DNA of 64,000 bases from Streptomyces sp. H27-H5. Its GTDB lineage: Bacteria > Actinomycetota > Actinomycetes > Streptomycetales > Streptomycetaceae. This document shows positions 54,823 to 63,001 of the stretch, one piece after another; positions within the stretch are counted from its first letter, which is position 1, and each line of letters starts with the position of its first letter. The stretch lies in the NCBI RefSeq assembly GCF_026627505.1, contig NZ_JAPNLK010000029.1, positions 24,124 to 88,123 of the forward strand. The letters run 5' to 3'. The translations under genes were made by a program, and so were the position numbers. Below the pieces are notes generated by a model. It was given only the letters and a program-made list of their open reading frames with translations, did not search any database and was not told where the DNA came from.

Positions 54823-55998
54823 CTATGCCACCAGCTCTCGTTCCAGTGGAGTGCGGAAGCGGGGGGTGATGCGCGCGTCGCCGATCCATTCCGAGAGGCG
54901 GGCGGCCTCGGTGGTGACCGCCTCACCGGCCGCGCGGCCGGGATCGCCCAGCAGCCGCCAGACGATCTCGCCGTCGGGTCGCTGGGCCCAACCGCCGATG
55001 ATCTCGCCGTTCCACCAGACGGTGGGGCCGATGTTGCCCGCGTAGTCGAACAGGACGCTCCGGTGGGCGGGATCGAGGTGGAAGCCGCGGTCGGCCCAGC
55101 CCATGGCACTCGGGTCCAGCCCGGGCAACAGCGCTGCCCAGGGCTCGACGGCCGGCTCGGGTCCGAGGTCACCGGGGCTGACGAGGGCGCCGGTGCCGTC
55201 GTCGAGGCGGACGTGGTCGGGGCCGACGACGACCAGGGCCTTGCGTACGTCGGTGAGGGTCCAGCCGGTCCACCACTTGAGGTCGGTTTCGGTGGCCGGC
55301 CCGTACGCGTGCAACCAGCGGCGGGCGATCTCGGCGCGCGCCTCGGCGGCCGGCACGGCCGGCCACAGGTCGGTGTGGACCCAGCGGTACTGGCCGGAGG
55401 TCCAGGAGCCGCGCGGGCGGTCACGGCGGATCCGGCCGTCCGCGGCCAGGAGCCTGATGACGCGGGTGGCGACACCGGTCTCGGTCTCGTACTTCTTGCC
55501 CCGGCCCACGGTGATCTTCTGCCGCAGAGCGGGCACGGCCGCGGAGAGTTGGCTGCCGGTGGAGGGGCCGAGCCGATCGAGGGCGTCGAGCGCGGCCATC
55601 TCGACGCGGGCGAGCCAGTCCGCGTCGAGACCCTGGCCGTCCTCGTCGAGGTGCTTGAGGAAGGTGCGGCGCTCCTTGGCGGCGATCCCCCGGGCCGTGG
55701 ACGCGTCCACGTAAGGGGCCAGCTCGGCGGAGACGGCGAAGAGCGTGTTGCGCATGCTCAGCAGCCGTACGAGGCTCACGTCCTCGTACAGCGCCTGCTC
55801 GACGGCCGCGGCACCCACCCCGGTGAGGCGGGCGCGGGCCGACAGGAACACGGTCGCGGCGTCGGTGGCGTGCAGGGCCACGACGGCGTCCGCGGCTTCG
55901 TGCACGCGGGTGGCGCGGGCCGAGGGAGCCAGCCGGTGCCGACGGCCGAGCCGGTGGCGGCGCTCGGCGGTGGTGACGAGGGGGAGGCTGGGGCTCAT
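54823..55998 (-). CDS. Winged-helix DNA-binding domain protein (HTH_42 family)
   Basis: 391 residues from ATG at 55998. Family features include the start region RRHRLGRRHRLAP, LHATDAATVFLSARARL, RNTLFAVSAELAP and TGWTLTDVRKAL, with the C-terminal LFDYAGNIGPTVWWNGEIIGGW. The family is related to the AlkX/YcaQ DNA-glycosylase-like proteins that unhook crosslinks; the catalytic QxQ motif was not identified here, so glycosylase activity is not claimed. GGGAGG abuts the ATG, too close for an ideal ribosome-binding site. Confidence 0.85.
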   Translation of the reverse strand: MSPSLPLVTTAERRHRLGRRHRLAPSARATRVHEAADAVVALHATDAATVFLSARARLTGVGAAAVEQALYEDVSLVRLLSMRNTLFAVSAELAPYVDASTARGIAAKERRTFLKHLDEDGQGLDADWLARVEMAALDALDRLGPSTGSQLSAAVPALRQKITVGRGKKYETETGVATRVIRLLAADGRIRRDRPRGSWTSGQYRWVHTDLWPAVPAAEARAEIARRWLHAYGPATETDLKWWTGWTLTDVRKALVVVGPDHVRLDDGTGALVSPGDLGPEPAVEPWAALLPGLDPSAMGWADRGFHLDPAHRSVLFDYAGNIGPTVWWNGEIIGGWAQRPDGEIVWRLLGDPGRAAGEAVTTEAARLSEWIGDARITPRFRTPLERELVA

Positions 55999-56047
55999 CC
56001 TCCCGATCGTAGGCCGGACCGCCGCGGACGGCCCGGCCATTCGGTGC

Positions 56048-56067
56048 GGTCCGGTCCGGTCCGGTCC
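56048..56067. repeat. Microsatellite, GGTCC x4
   Basis: Four exact copies of a 5-bp unit sit between the winged-helix start and a GNAT stop. Number may vary between strains. Confidence 0.85.
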
Positions 56068-56068
56068 G

Positions 56069-56533
56069 TCAGAGTTGGAGCTTGAATCCGACGTGGGAAG
56101 CGGTGAACCCGAGCCGCTCGTAGAAGCGGTGGGCGTCGACCCGCGTCACGTCCGAGGTGAGCTGGACCAACTGGCAGTTGTCCAGACGGGACTGCTCGAT
56201 CGCCCACTCGATGAAACGGGTGCCCAGACCGCTGCCGCGTTCGTCGGCGTGGACGCGCACGCCTTCGATGATGGAGCGCGAGGCTCCCTTGCGGGAGAGT
56301 CCCGGGACGATGGTGAGCTGGAGCGTGCCCACGACCCGGTCCTCGCGTACGGCGACCACCAACCGCTGGTTGAGGTCGCCGTCGATGTGCTTGAGGGCCG
56401 CGATGTACGGGGCGAGATCGTCCGGGGACTCACGGGTCGCCCCCAGCGGGTCATCGGCGAGCATGGCGACGATGGCAGGCAGGTCGGCCTCGGTGGCCGC
56501 CCTGATGGTGAGTTCGGCGGGGGTGTCGGTCAT
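56069..56533 (-). CDS. GNAT-family N-acetyltransferase
   Basis: 154 residues, a complete single GNAT domain: TIRAATEADLPAIVAMLADD start, acetyl-CoA motif GVRVHADERGSGLGTRFIEW, and the C-terminal RVDAHRFYERLGFTASHVG. The substrate is unknown. It lies 17 nt downstream of a tandem-GNAT gene on the same strand. Confidence 0.93.
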   Translation of the reverse strand: MTDTPAELTIRAATEADLPAIVAMLADDPLGATRESPDDLAPYIAALKHIDGDLNQRLVVAVREDRVVGTLQLTIVPGLSRKGASRSIIEGVRVHADERGSGLGTRFIEWAIEQSRLDNCQLVQLTSDVTRVDAHRFYERLGFTASHVGFKLQL

Positions 56534-56550
56534 GTGTGGTGGTTCCTTCC

Positions 56551-57465
56551 TCAGCCCGCGGCGACGGTGAGCGGTGCCCAGCGCCGGGCCCAGTCACCGG
56601 GGAGACCGGGGATGTCGCGGGTCATGACGGCGTTGAAGGCGATCGAGGCGAGTCCGCGGTCCTTCAGCCAGGCGAGGAGCTCGTTGTGGCGAACGTCGAC
56701 ATCGGTGCGCAGGGGGCGTTCGGTGGTGGCGGCCAGCGCTGTCACGAGCGACTGGGCCACGAGGGTGTCCCGGGCGATCAACGGGCCGATGACATGGGTC
56801 TCCATGTTGGGCCAGAGGGCCGCGTAGCCGATGAGTTCGCCGGAGCCGTCCTCGGCGACGAGCAGTCGATCCGCGAAAGCGGGCAGCCGCGTGATCATGT
56901 GCATGCGATCGGTGCCGAACACCTCGCTGTCCAGCCCGATGATCCGCCCGATGTCCTCGGCGGTGGCGGGCCTGATCGAGGTCTTTCCGGCGCCGGAACC
57001 CCTGGCCGTCGGCGGCTCCGCACGGAAGGTGCCCGTCAACATCTCGGCGCGGCCCGTGGTGTCGAAACCGAGCTCCTCGTAGAGCGGTCGGCCGTAGGGG
57101 GTGGCGTGGAGGGTGAGCGCGATGCCCTGGAGAACGTGGTCGCAGACGTGCGTCATGAGGCGGCGGCCGATGCCCTGACGTGCGTACCGGTCGGCCACGA
57201 GGACCATGCCGATGGCGGCGAGGTCCGGTGCGGCCGAGGTACCGCCGTATCGGGTGACCACGCAGGCCGCGGCGAGGCCGCGCCCGTCGGGGGCGTCGAT
57301 GCCGTAGCCGTCCCCGGCGGCAAGGAGCAGCCCCCATTTGTGCTCCTCGCGGGGCCAGCCGCGGTCCTCGGAGAGGTCGGCGCAGCGACGGAGATCGTCC
57401 ATGGCCAGCGCGCGGATCGGCAGGTCGGTGAGCTGTGGTGGTGTCACCCGACCAGACTGGATCAT
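56551..57465 (-). CDS. Tandem GNAT-domain acetyltransferase
   Basis: 304 residues from ATG at 57465 (GTG at 57447 is an alternative). The N-terminal GNAT has GMVLVADRYARQGIGRRLM and PLYEELGFDTTGRAE; the second, more divergent GNAT (about 155-285) has AALWPNMETHVIGPLIARD and ends with ASIAFNAVMTRD. The open frame continues upstream through two parS sites (encoding VSRET), but that extension has no ribosome-binding site. The substrate is unknown. It diverges from the HAD gene across four parS sites. Confidence 0.88.
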   Translation of the reverse strand: MIQSGRVTPPQLTDLPIRALAMDDLRRCADLSEDRGWPREEHKWGLLLAAGDGYGIDAPDGRGLAAACVVTRYGGTSAAPDLAAIGMVLVADRYARQGIGRRLMTHVCDHVLQGIALTLHATPYGRPLYEELGFDTTGRAEMLTGTFRAEPPTARGSGAGKTSIRPATAEDIGRIIGLDSEVFGTDRMHMITRLPAFADRLLVAEDGSGELIGYAALWPNMETHVIGPLIARDTLVAQSLVTALAATTERPLRTDVDVRHNELLAWLKDRGLASIAFNAVMTRDIPGLPGDWARRWAPLTVAAG

Positions 57466-57567
57466 GAGTCGGTGGGGAGTCCAGAGGATTCCGGGAATCG
57501 GCTCACGTGAGGACGCGGAGCGCGGGAGCGGGCGCCGGCGAGCGGTGCCGTCCGGGCCGGGCGCGGA

Positions 57568-57583
57568 TGTTTCACGTGAAACG
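57568..57583. promoter_or_regulatory. parS site 11
   Basis: TGTTTCACGTGAAACG, first of four between the tandem-GNAT and HAD genes. Confidence 0.95.
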
Positions 57584-57589
57584 GCTCGA

Positions 57590-57605
57590 TGTTTCACGTG
57601 AAACG
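57590..57605. promoter_or_regulatory. parS site 12
   Basis: TGTTTCACGTGAAACG, exactly 22 bp (about two helical turns) from site 11. Confidence 0.95.
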
Positions 57606-57632
57606 TGGCGCGATTCCGGCGACGACGGAGTT

Positions 57633-57648
57633 CGTTTCACGTGAAACA
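57633..57648. promoter_or_regulatory. parS site 13
   Basis: CGTTTCACGTGAAACA, 43 bp from site 12. Confidence 0.95.
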
Positions 57649-57651
57649 CGG

Positions 57652-57667
57652 TGTTTCACGTGAAACA
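57652..57667. promoter_or_regulatory. parS site 14
   Basis: A perfect TGTTTCACGTGAAACA, 19 bp from site 13, at the expected -35 position of the HAD gene. Confidence 0.97.
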
Positions 57668-57674
57668 CACCGGC

Positions 57675-57680
57675 TAGCCT
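57675..57680 (+). promoter_or_regulatory. Candidate -10 of a leaderless HAD transcript
   Basis: TAGCCT followed by 8 nt and the ATG of the HAD gene, with no Shine-Dalgarno sequence, is the usual layout of Streptomyces leaderless mRNAs. Confidence 0.5.
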
Positions 57681-57688
57681 CGACCGCT

Positions 57689-57730
57689 ATGAAGCTTCTC
57701 CACCTTTTCGATCTCGACGGAACCCTGATG
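57689..57730 (+). other. Start region of HAD gene defining a leaderless start
   Basis: ATG at 57689 begins MKLLHLFDLDGTL; upstream in-frame codons run through parS sites 13 and 14 and are unlikely to be translated. The start is set by the DLDGT motif sitting 8-12 residues in, as in other HAD proteins. Confidence 0.6.
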
Positions 57731-58339
57731 TACGGGTCGGCCGCGCCGGTGGAGATCTCCCGGCAACTCGGCGTGAGCGAGGAGATCGCCGAGCTTGAGC
57801 GAGCGTTCGCCGCGCGTGAGATCGGACCGCACGAGTTTTCCGTCGCCGCCCACGCGCTGTGGTCGGGATTGACGTCCGAGCACGTCAGGGCCGCCTTCGA
57901 CGGTTCGCCGTGGTTGGCGGGGATCCGGGAGGTCTGGCAGGAGATCCGGGAGCGCGGGGACCACTGCGCGGTGATCTCCCTGTCACCGTCCTTCTTCGTG
58001 GAACTGCTGCTGGAGTGGGGCGCGGACGCCGCGCACGGCTCGCTCTATCCGGAGGTGCCGTTCACCCGGCCCCTGGATGTGGCGGGGATCCTGACGCCCG
58101 AGCTGAAGGTCGATGTCGCGGACCGACTGTGCGCCCGGTTCGGGGTGACCCGGAGTGACTGCGTGGCCTACGGGGATTCCTTGACCGACGCGGTGCTTTT
58201 CGAGGCGGTGCCGAGGTCCGTGGCGGTCAATGCCAGGCCGTATCTGGCGGAACGCGCGACGTACGTCTATGAGGGTCGGGATCTCCGCGAGGCTTACCAG
58301 CTTCTGGGGTCGCCGCGCCCGGGAGTTCAGGCATCTTAA
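57689..58339 (+). CDS. HAD-superfamily phosphatase (SerB-like)
   Basis: 216 residues. Motif I DLDGTL gives the nucleophile Asp, motif II is in CAVISLSPSFF (Ser), and motif IV is YGDSLTDAVLF. The helical cap lies between motifs I and II (SRQLGVSEEIAELERAFAAR). It is a cytoplasmic small-molecule phosphatase, close to phosphoserine phosphatase-like proteins; the substrate is not predictable. It lies just downstream of the densest parS cluster in the window. Confidence 0.92.
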   Translation: MKLLHLFDLDGTLMYGSAAPVEISRQLGVSEEIAELERAFAAREIGPHEFSVAAHALWSGLTSEHVRAAFDGSPWLAGIREVWQEIRERGDHCAVISLSPSFFVELLLEWGADAAHGSLYPEVPFTRPLDVAGILTPELKVDVADRLCARFGVTRSDCVAYGDSLTDAVLFEAVPRSVAVNARPYLAERATYVYEGRDLREAYQLLGSPRPGVQAS

Positions 58340-58480
58340 GGGGAAAGGGGGTTCGAGACTCGGAATTTCCCCATTCCCGCGCAGTGCTCTTGGGTGGCCG
58401 GCACGCTGTGAAGCCCGGAACCACGGATTCGAGGCCGTGGCGTGTGCAGACCTACCGAGATTCTCGAAGCGAGGCACCGC

Positions 58481-59668
58481 ATGGACGCTCCGTCCACCAG
58501 ATCGGCAAGACGGCGGACGGGCCGGATACCGTCCGGGGAAGGTGAGGTCGAGCCGTCCCCCGATGCCGTGCTCATCCGCCGGACCCTGGCGGAGATCGCG
58601 CCCGTCGCCGACCGAGTGACTTCGTACTTCTACGCCCTCGTGTTCACCGGGCACCCCGAGGTGCGGGGCATGTTCCCCGTGGCCATGGACACCCAACGCG
58701 ACCGCCTGCTGAAAGCCCTGCTGACCGCCGCCGAGCACATTGACGACCCGGATGTGCTCGGCCCGTATCTGCGCCGCCTGGGCACCGGCCACCGCAAGTA
58801 CGGCACGATGGCGGGCCACTATCCCGTGGTGGGCGAGGCGCTGTTGGGTGCCCTGGCCCGCTACGCCGAGCTGACGTGGGGGCCGGAGACCGAGGCTGCG
58901 TGGGTGCGGGCGTACACGGCGATCTCCCAGATCATGATCGACGCGGCGTCCGAGGACGAGATCAAGGCACCGGCCTGGTGGCACGCGGAAGTGGTCTCCC
59001 ACGACCTGCGCACCTCGGACATCGCGGTGCTGACCGTCCGGCCCGACCAGCCGTATCCGTTCGTCGCCGGGCAGTACACGAGCCTGGAGACCCCGTGGTG
59101 GCCCCGGGTGTGGCGGCACTACTCCTTCGCCTCCGCCCCGCGCGCGGACGGCTTGCTGTCCTTCCACGTCAAGGCCGTCTCGGCGGGTTGGGTCTCCAAC
59201 GCCCTGGTACGGCACGCCCGGCCGGGCGACGTGCTGCGCCTGGGCCCTCCGGCCGGTTCGATGGTGGTGGACCACACGACCGACAACGGGATGCTGTGCC
59301 TGGGCGGCGGTACGGGGATCGCCCCGATCAAGGCACTGATCGAGGACGTGGCCGAACACGGGGAACGACGCCCGATGGAGGTCTTCTTCGGTGCGCGCAG
59401 TGATCACGACCTGTACGACAAGGACACCCTGCTCGGACTGCAGCGCTCGCACCCCTGGCTGTCGGTGCGTCCCGTGATCGGCGGCGGGCTGGACGGACAA
59501 CTGCCGCAGGCGGTCGGAGAGCACGGGCCGTGGAGTTCGTACGACGCGTTCATCTCGGGCCCGCCCGCGATGATCCGCAGTGGTGTGGACGCGCTCAAGC
59601 GGATCGGGATTCCCGGGGAGCGGATCCGCTACGACGCCGTGGAGGAGCTGGCGGGCGTCGGGGGCTGA
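58481..59668 (+). CDS. Flavohaemoprotein-like globin/FAD/NAD oxidoreductase
   Basis: 395 residues from ATG at 58481 (GAGG 7 nt upstream). The globin domain (about 30-160) has the proximal His in GTGHRKYGTMAGHYPVVG. The ferredoxin-reductase part has FAD-binding RHYSFASAP, and the NAD domain has CLGGGTGIAPIKALIED and SGPPAMIRSGVDALKR. Related proteins oxidise nitric oxide to nitrate. A short basic N-terminal tail (RSARRRTG) is extra to typical Hmp. It is downstream of the HAD gene. Confidence 0.93.
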   Translation: MDAPSTRSARRRTGRIPSGEGEVEPSPDAVLIRRTLAEIAPVADRVTSYFYALVFTGHPEVRGMFPVAMDTQRDRLLKALLTAAEHIDDPDVLGPYLRRLGTGHRKYGTMAGHYPVVGEALLGALARYAELTWGPETEAAWVRAYTAISQIMIDAASEDEIKAPAWWHAEVVSHDLRTSDIAVLTVRPDQPYPFVAGQYTSLETPWWPRVWRHYSFASAPRADGLLSFHVKAVSAGWVSNALVRHARPGDVLRLGPPAGSMVVDHTTDNGMLCLGGGTGIAPIKALIEDVAEHGERRPMEVFFGARSDHDLYDKDTLLGLQRSHPWLSVRPVIGGGLDGQLPQAVGEHGPWSSYDAFISGPPAMIRSGVDALKRIGIPGERIRYDAVEELAGVGG

Positions 59669-59701
59669 GACCGCGGGACGCCTGCCGGCTCGTCGAGGGG
59701 C

Positions 59702-60181
59702 TCAGCCCAGGTCGGCGGCGTGCATGGCGCGCACGCCTTCGATGTTGCCGTCGAGGTAGTGGCGCAGGGACAGCGGGACGAGATGCACGGCGGCGATGCC
59801 GACCCGGCTGAACGGCACGCGGACGATCTCGTATTCACCTTCGGGCTCGTCGATCTCGGGGCCGTGGCGTTGGTCCGGGTCCATGGATTCGAGGTGGCAG
59901 ACGAAGAAGTGCTGCACCTTCACGCCGGTGACGCCACCATCGGCAATGTGCTCGACGGTGTCGACGAAGCAGGGGACCACATCGGTGATCTTCGCACCGA
60001 GTTCTTCGTGGACCTCGCGATGGAGGGCGTCGACGACGGTGGCGTCCGAGGACTCCACTCCACCGCCTGGGGTGAGCCAGTACGGGTCGACGCCGGGCCT
60101 GGTGCGCTTGATGAGGATCAGGTCGTCACCGTCGAGCAGGATCGCGCGGGCGGTGCGTTTGACCACGGGGCGTTCGGTCAT
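59702..60181 (-). CDS. NUDIX hydrolase
   Basis: 159 residues. The Nudix box is GGGVESSDATVVDALHREVH, EELG following (shown in two parts), with Asp at the position of the first conserved Glu. It hydrolyses nucleoside-diphosphate-linked compounds; substrate unknown. It is convergent with the globin gene and downstream of the LysR gene on the same strand. Confidence 0.92.
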   Translation of the reverse strand: MTERPVVKRTARAILLDGDDLILIKRTRPGVDPYWLTPGGGVESSDATVVDALHREVHEELGAKITDVVPCFVDTVEHIADGGVTGVKVQHFFVCHLESMDPDQRHGPEIDEPEGEYEIVRVPFSRVGIAAVHLVPLSLRHYLDGNIEGVRAMHAADLG

Positions 60182-60253
60182 GGGAGAAGAGTGGCCCAGA
60201 CTTCCGCTTCTGAAACGCGGGCCCGGGAAACGGACGGTTCCGGGCGGAGCGGC

Positions 60254-61159
60254 TCACCAGTCCGCGGCCGAGTGCAGGAGCTGGTCGTGGGCCCGGGCGA
60301 GATGGGCGAGGGCCAGGCTCCCGGTGCGTACGACGAGGAACCAGGTGCGCAGGGGTGGCACGGCGGGCTCCAGCAGCGAGACGATCCGACGGCTGTCGAG
60401 GGCGTCCTGGCACAGGTAGCGGGGCAGGACGGCGAGTCCCGCGCCGGCGCGGACGCACTCCAGCACCGCCCTCAGGTCGGGTGCGATCACGGTGGCGGCG
60501 GTGTCGGGCAGGCTGTCGAACACGGCGGCCCAGTAGCGGGTGACGAGGGGCAGGCTCTCGTGGACCTCGACCACGGGGATGCCGTCGAGGGCGGCGCTCG
60601 CGCCGGCCCCCTTCTCGCGCAGCGGTTCCGGATCGACGAGTGCGGCCCAGTAGGGAGCCGCGACCAGGACCTGTTCCTCGTCGCAGAGGGCGGTGGCGGT
60701 GAACAGGGAGCCGCGCGGCCGAGCTGTCGTGACGATGAGGTCGTGCTGTCCTGAGGCCAGGCCGTCGAGGTTCTCCTCGGCGTCGGGGTTCAGGGCGGTG
60801 CGCAGGGTCTGACCCTGACCGACCAGCGGTGTGAGGGCGGGGAGCACGCGCAGGCTCAGGAACTCGGGAGGCCCGGCGACGTGCAGCGTGCGTAAGCCCC
60901 CGGTTGCCTCCCGTTCGGTCTCGGCGATCCGGAGCAGCGCGTCCAGGTGCGGGGCGGCTTTGTGCGCGAGTTCGTCCCCGACGGCCGTGGGGGTGACTCC
61001 CCGGGCGCGGCGGTGGAACAGCGGTCGCCCCAGTTGGCGTTCGAGGGTGCGTATCTGTGAGGTGACGGCCGGCTGGGACAGCCCGAGGAGCGTGGCGGCG
61101 CGGGTGAACGAGCCCGCTCGGTGCACGGCGACGAAGGTACGCAGCAGGGCCAGGTCCAT
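60254..61159 (-). CDS. LysR-family transcriptional regulator
   Basis: 301 residues. The N-terminal helix-turn-helix is MDLALLRTFVAVHRAGSFTR, AATLLGLSQPAVTSQIRTLE (consecutive segments); the rest is a periplasmic-binding-protein-like effector domain. It is probably a regulator of a neighbour; the Cys/Met enzyme gene upstream on the same strand is one candidate but is separated by a terminator. An inverted repeat 30-50 nt upstream may be its own operator. Confidence 0.95.
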   Translation of the reverse strand: MDLALLRTFVAVHRAGSFTRAATLLGLSQPAVTSQIRTLERQLGRPLFHRRARGVTPTAVGDELAHKAAPHLDALLRIAETEREATGGLRTLHVAGPPEFLSLRVLPALTPLVGQGQTLRTALNPDAEENLDGLASGQHDLIVTTARPRGSLFTATALCDEEQVLVAAPYWAALVDPEPLREKGAGASAALDGIPVVEVHESLPLVTRYWAAVFDSLPDTAATVIAPDLRAVLECVRAGAGLAVLPRYLCQDALDSRRIVSLLEPAVPPLRTWFLVVRTGSLALAHLARAHDQLLHSAADW

Positions 61160-61188
61160 GAGGGCCCCTCTCGGTGGGGGCCTTCAAC

Positions 61189-61206
61189 TATAAATATCCC
61201 GATAGG
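61189..61206. promoter_or_regulatory. Possible LysR operator upstream of lysR
   Basis: CTATAAATATCCCGATAG contains CTAT/ATAG arms with a T-N11-A spacing in an AT-rich patch unusual for this window, 30 nt before the lysR start. Confidence 0.4.
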
Positions 61207-61284
61207 CCCCTGTCGTTACCGTGATTGGACTCTGACAGACAGTCAACTAGCCTTGTCGACGTGGTTCTTCGCACATGGAACCCG

Positions 61285-61323
61285 AGGCGGTCCGAGCCAC
61301 CAGGGGGGAGGCTCGGACCGCCT
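61285..61323 (-). terminator. Terminator after the Cys/Met enzyme gene
   Basis: AGGCGGTCCGAGCC (61285-61298) pairs perfectly with 61310-61323, just past the stop at 61336 on the minus strand. Confidence 0.85.
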
Positions 61324-61335
61324 TCTCCTTGCCGT

Positions 61336-62493
61336 TCAGTGGCCCTGACCGGCGGAGTCGAGGGCCCGCAACACATCGGCGACCAGGTCCTCGGTGTCCT
61401 CGGCCCCGGCGGAGAAGCGGATGAACCCCTCCGGCACGGCGTCGCCGCCCCACCGTCCACGCCGCTCGGCCGTGGACCGTACTCCCCCGAAACTCGTGGC
61501 GTCCTCGACCAGTCGCAGGGCGGCCATGAAGCGTTCCGCCCGTTCGCGGTCCGCCAAGGTGAAGGAGACCACCGAGCCGAAGCCCTGCATCTGTCGGGCC
61601 GCCGTCTTGTGCGACGGGTCCGAGGGGAGGCCCGGGTAGCGCAGTCCGCTCACGTCGCCGCGGTCGGCGAGCGCTTCGGCGACGGCCAGGGCGTTGGCCC
61701 ACTGACGCTGGGCGCGCAACTGGATGGTGGCGAGGGACCGGTGGGCGAGCCAGGCCTCCATGGGACCGGGGATCGCACCGACGATCTTGCGCCAGCGGCG
61801 GACGGCCGCCGCGAGATCGGGGTCGAGGCACACCACGTAGCCCAGGAGGAGATCGCCGTGGCCGGTGAGTCCCTTGGTGCCGCTGGCGACGGAGAAGTCC
61901 GCGCCGAGTTCCAGGGGCCGCTGCCCGAGCGGCGTGGCGAGGGTGTTGTCGACGGCGACCAGGGTTCCGCCGGCGTGCGCGGCGGCCACGAGGTGCTGTA
62001 CGTCACACACGTCGAGTCCCGGGTTGGAGGGGGTCTCGATCCACAGCAGCCGGGCCCCCTCGAGCTCGGCCAGCTGGGCTTCGTTTGCGGTCGGGGCGGT
62101 GCGCACGTGGATTCCGTACGCCTCCAACTGCTCGCGGAGCAGCGGCAGGGCCTGGTAGCCGTCGTCGGGAAGGACGACGGTGTCGCCGGTGCGTGCCTGG
62201 GAGAGCAGGACGGCGGAGATCGCGGCCATGCCGGAGGCGAAGACGATCGTCTCGACACCGCTGCGGCCGGGCGCCTCCAGTTCCCCAATGGCCCTCTCCA
62301 GCAGGGTCCAGGTGGGGTTGGTGTCGCGGCCGTAGGTGTACGGGCCTTCGACGTCGCCGGGCAGGTGGAAGTGCGCGGCGAACACCGGCCCGGGCAGGGT
62401 CGGCTCGTTCTTGACGGGTTCGGGCAGGCCGGCGCGGACGGCCCGGGTGCCGTCGCCGTACCCGTCGGTTCCGGGGGTGTGCGGATCGTTCAC
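61336..62493 (-). CDS. Cystathionine gamma-lyase/synthase-family PLP enzyme
   Basis: 385 residues from GTG at 62493 (AAAGGAG upstream). The PLP lysine is in VASGTKGLTGHGDLLLG, with Tyr/Arg phosphate-binding residues in PYTYGRDTNPTWTLLE and family motifs ARLLWIETPSNPGLDVCD. The family interconverts cystathionine, homocysteine and cysteine; lyase versus synthase cannot be settled by eye. It overlaps the downstream end of the phosphatase gene upstream (GTGA), so it is translationally coupled. Confidence 0.93.
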   Translation of the reverse strand: MNDPHTPGTDGYGDGTRAVRAGLPEPVKNEPTLPGPVFAAHFHLPGDVEGPYTYGRDTNPTWTLLERAIGELEAPGRSGVETIVFASGMAAISAVLLSQARTGDTVVLPDDGYQALPLLREQLEAYGIHVRTAPTANEAQLAELEGARLLWIETPSNPGLDVCDVQHLVAAAHAGGTLVAVDNTLATPLGQRPLELGADFSVASGTKGLTGHGDLLLGYVVCLDPDLAAAVRRWRKIVGAIPGPMEAWLAHRSLATIQLRAQRQWANALAVAEALADRGDVSGLRYPGLPSDPSHKTAARQMQGFGSVVSFTLADRERAERFMAALRLVEDATSFGGVRSTAERRGRWGGDAVPEGFIRFSAGAEDTEDLVADVLRALDSAGQGH

Positions 62494-62990
62494 GGGCTGG
62501 GCTCCTTTACCGCCGCGCGTACGGCGTTCAGCAGGCCGGGGCTCGCGGCCTCGACCAGTTCCAGGCATTCCTCGAAACCGTCGAGAGAGCCGTAATAGGG
62601 GTCCGGTACGTCCGGTCCGTCGTCCCGCACGGCGCGGGCATCGGGGTCGTGGGAACGCAGCAGCCGCACCTTGGCGGCGTCCTCGGGGGTGGGGGCGAGC
62701 GCCCGCAGCTCCCGCAGGTGACCGGCGTCGAGTGCGATGACGAGGTCGAGTCGCTCGAACCACGAGGCCTGGAACTGTCGGGCCCGGTGGTCCAGCGCGT
62801 ACCCGGCGGCCTCCAGCACCGATATGGCGCGCGGGTCGGCGCCGTCGCCCTCGTGCCACCCGCCGGTGCCGGCGCTGTCCACCGCGATCCGGTGGGCGAG
62901 CCCCGCTTCGGCGACGTGGGCGCGGAAAACGGCCTCGGCCATGGGAGAGCGGCAGATGTTGCCCGTGCAGACGAAGCACACGCGGTACAT
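62490..62990 (-). CDS. Low-molecular-weight protein tyrosine phosphatase
   Basis: 166 residues from ATG at 62990. The P-loop is VCTGNICRSPMAEAVF (CX5RS) and the general acid lies in DPYYG, as in the PtpA family. It dephosphorylates phosphotyrosine on cytoplasmic or secreted targets. It overlaps the PLP enzyme gene by 4 nt and lies 11 nt after the holin-like gene, so all three form an operon. Confidence 0.95.
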   Translation of the reverse strand: MYRVCFVCTGNICRSPMAEAVFRAHVAEAGLAHRIAVDSAGTGGWHEGDGADPRAISVLEAAGYALDHRARQFQASWFERLDLVIALDAGHLRELRALAPTPEDAAKVRLLRSHDPDARAVRDDGPDVPDPYYGSLDGFEECLELVEAASPGLLNAVRAAVKEPSP

Positions 62991-63001
62991 GGGCCGTCCG
63001 T

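Noticed and set aside
57605..57688. N-terminal extension of the HAD protein through parS (encoding VSRET)
   Set aside because: There is no start codon with a ribosome-binding site, and the DLDGT motif spacing fits the ATG at 57689.
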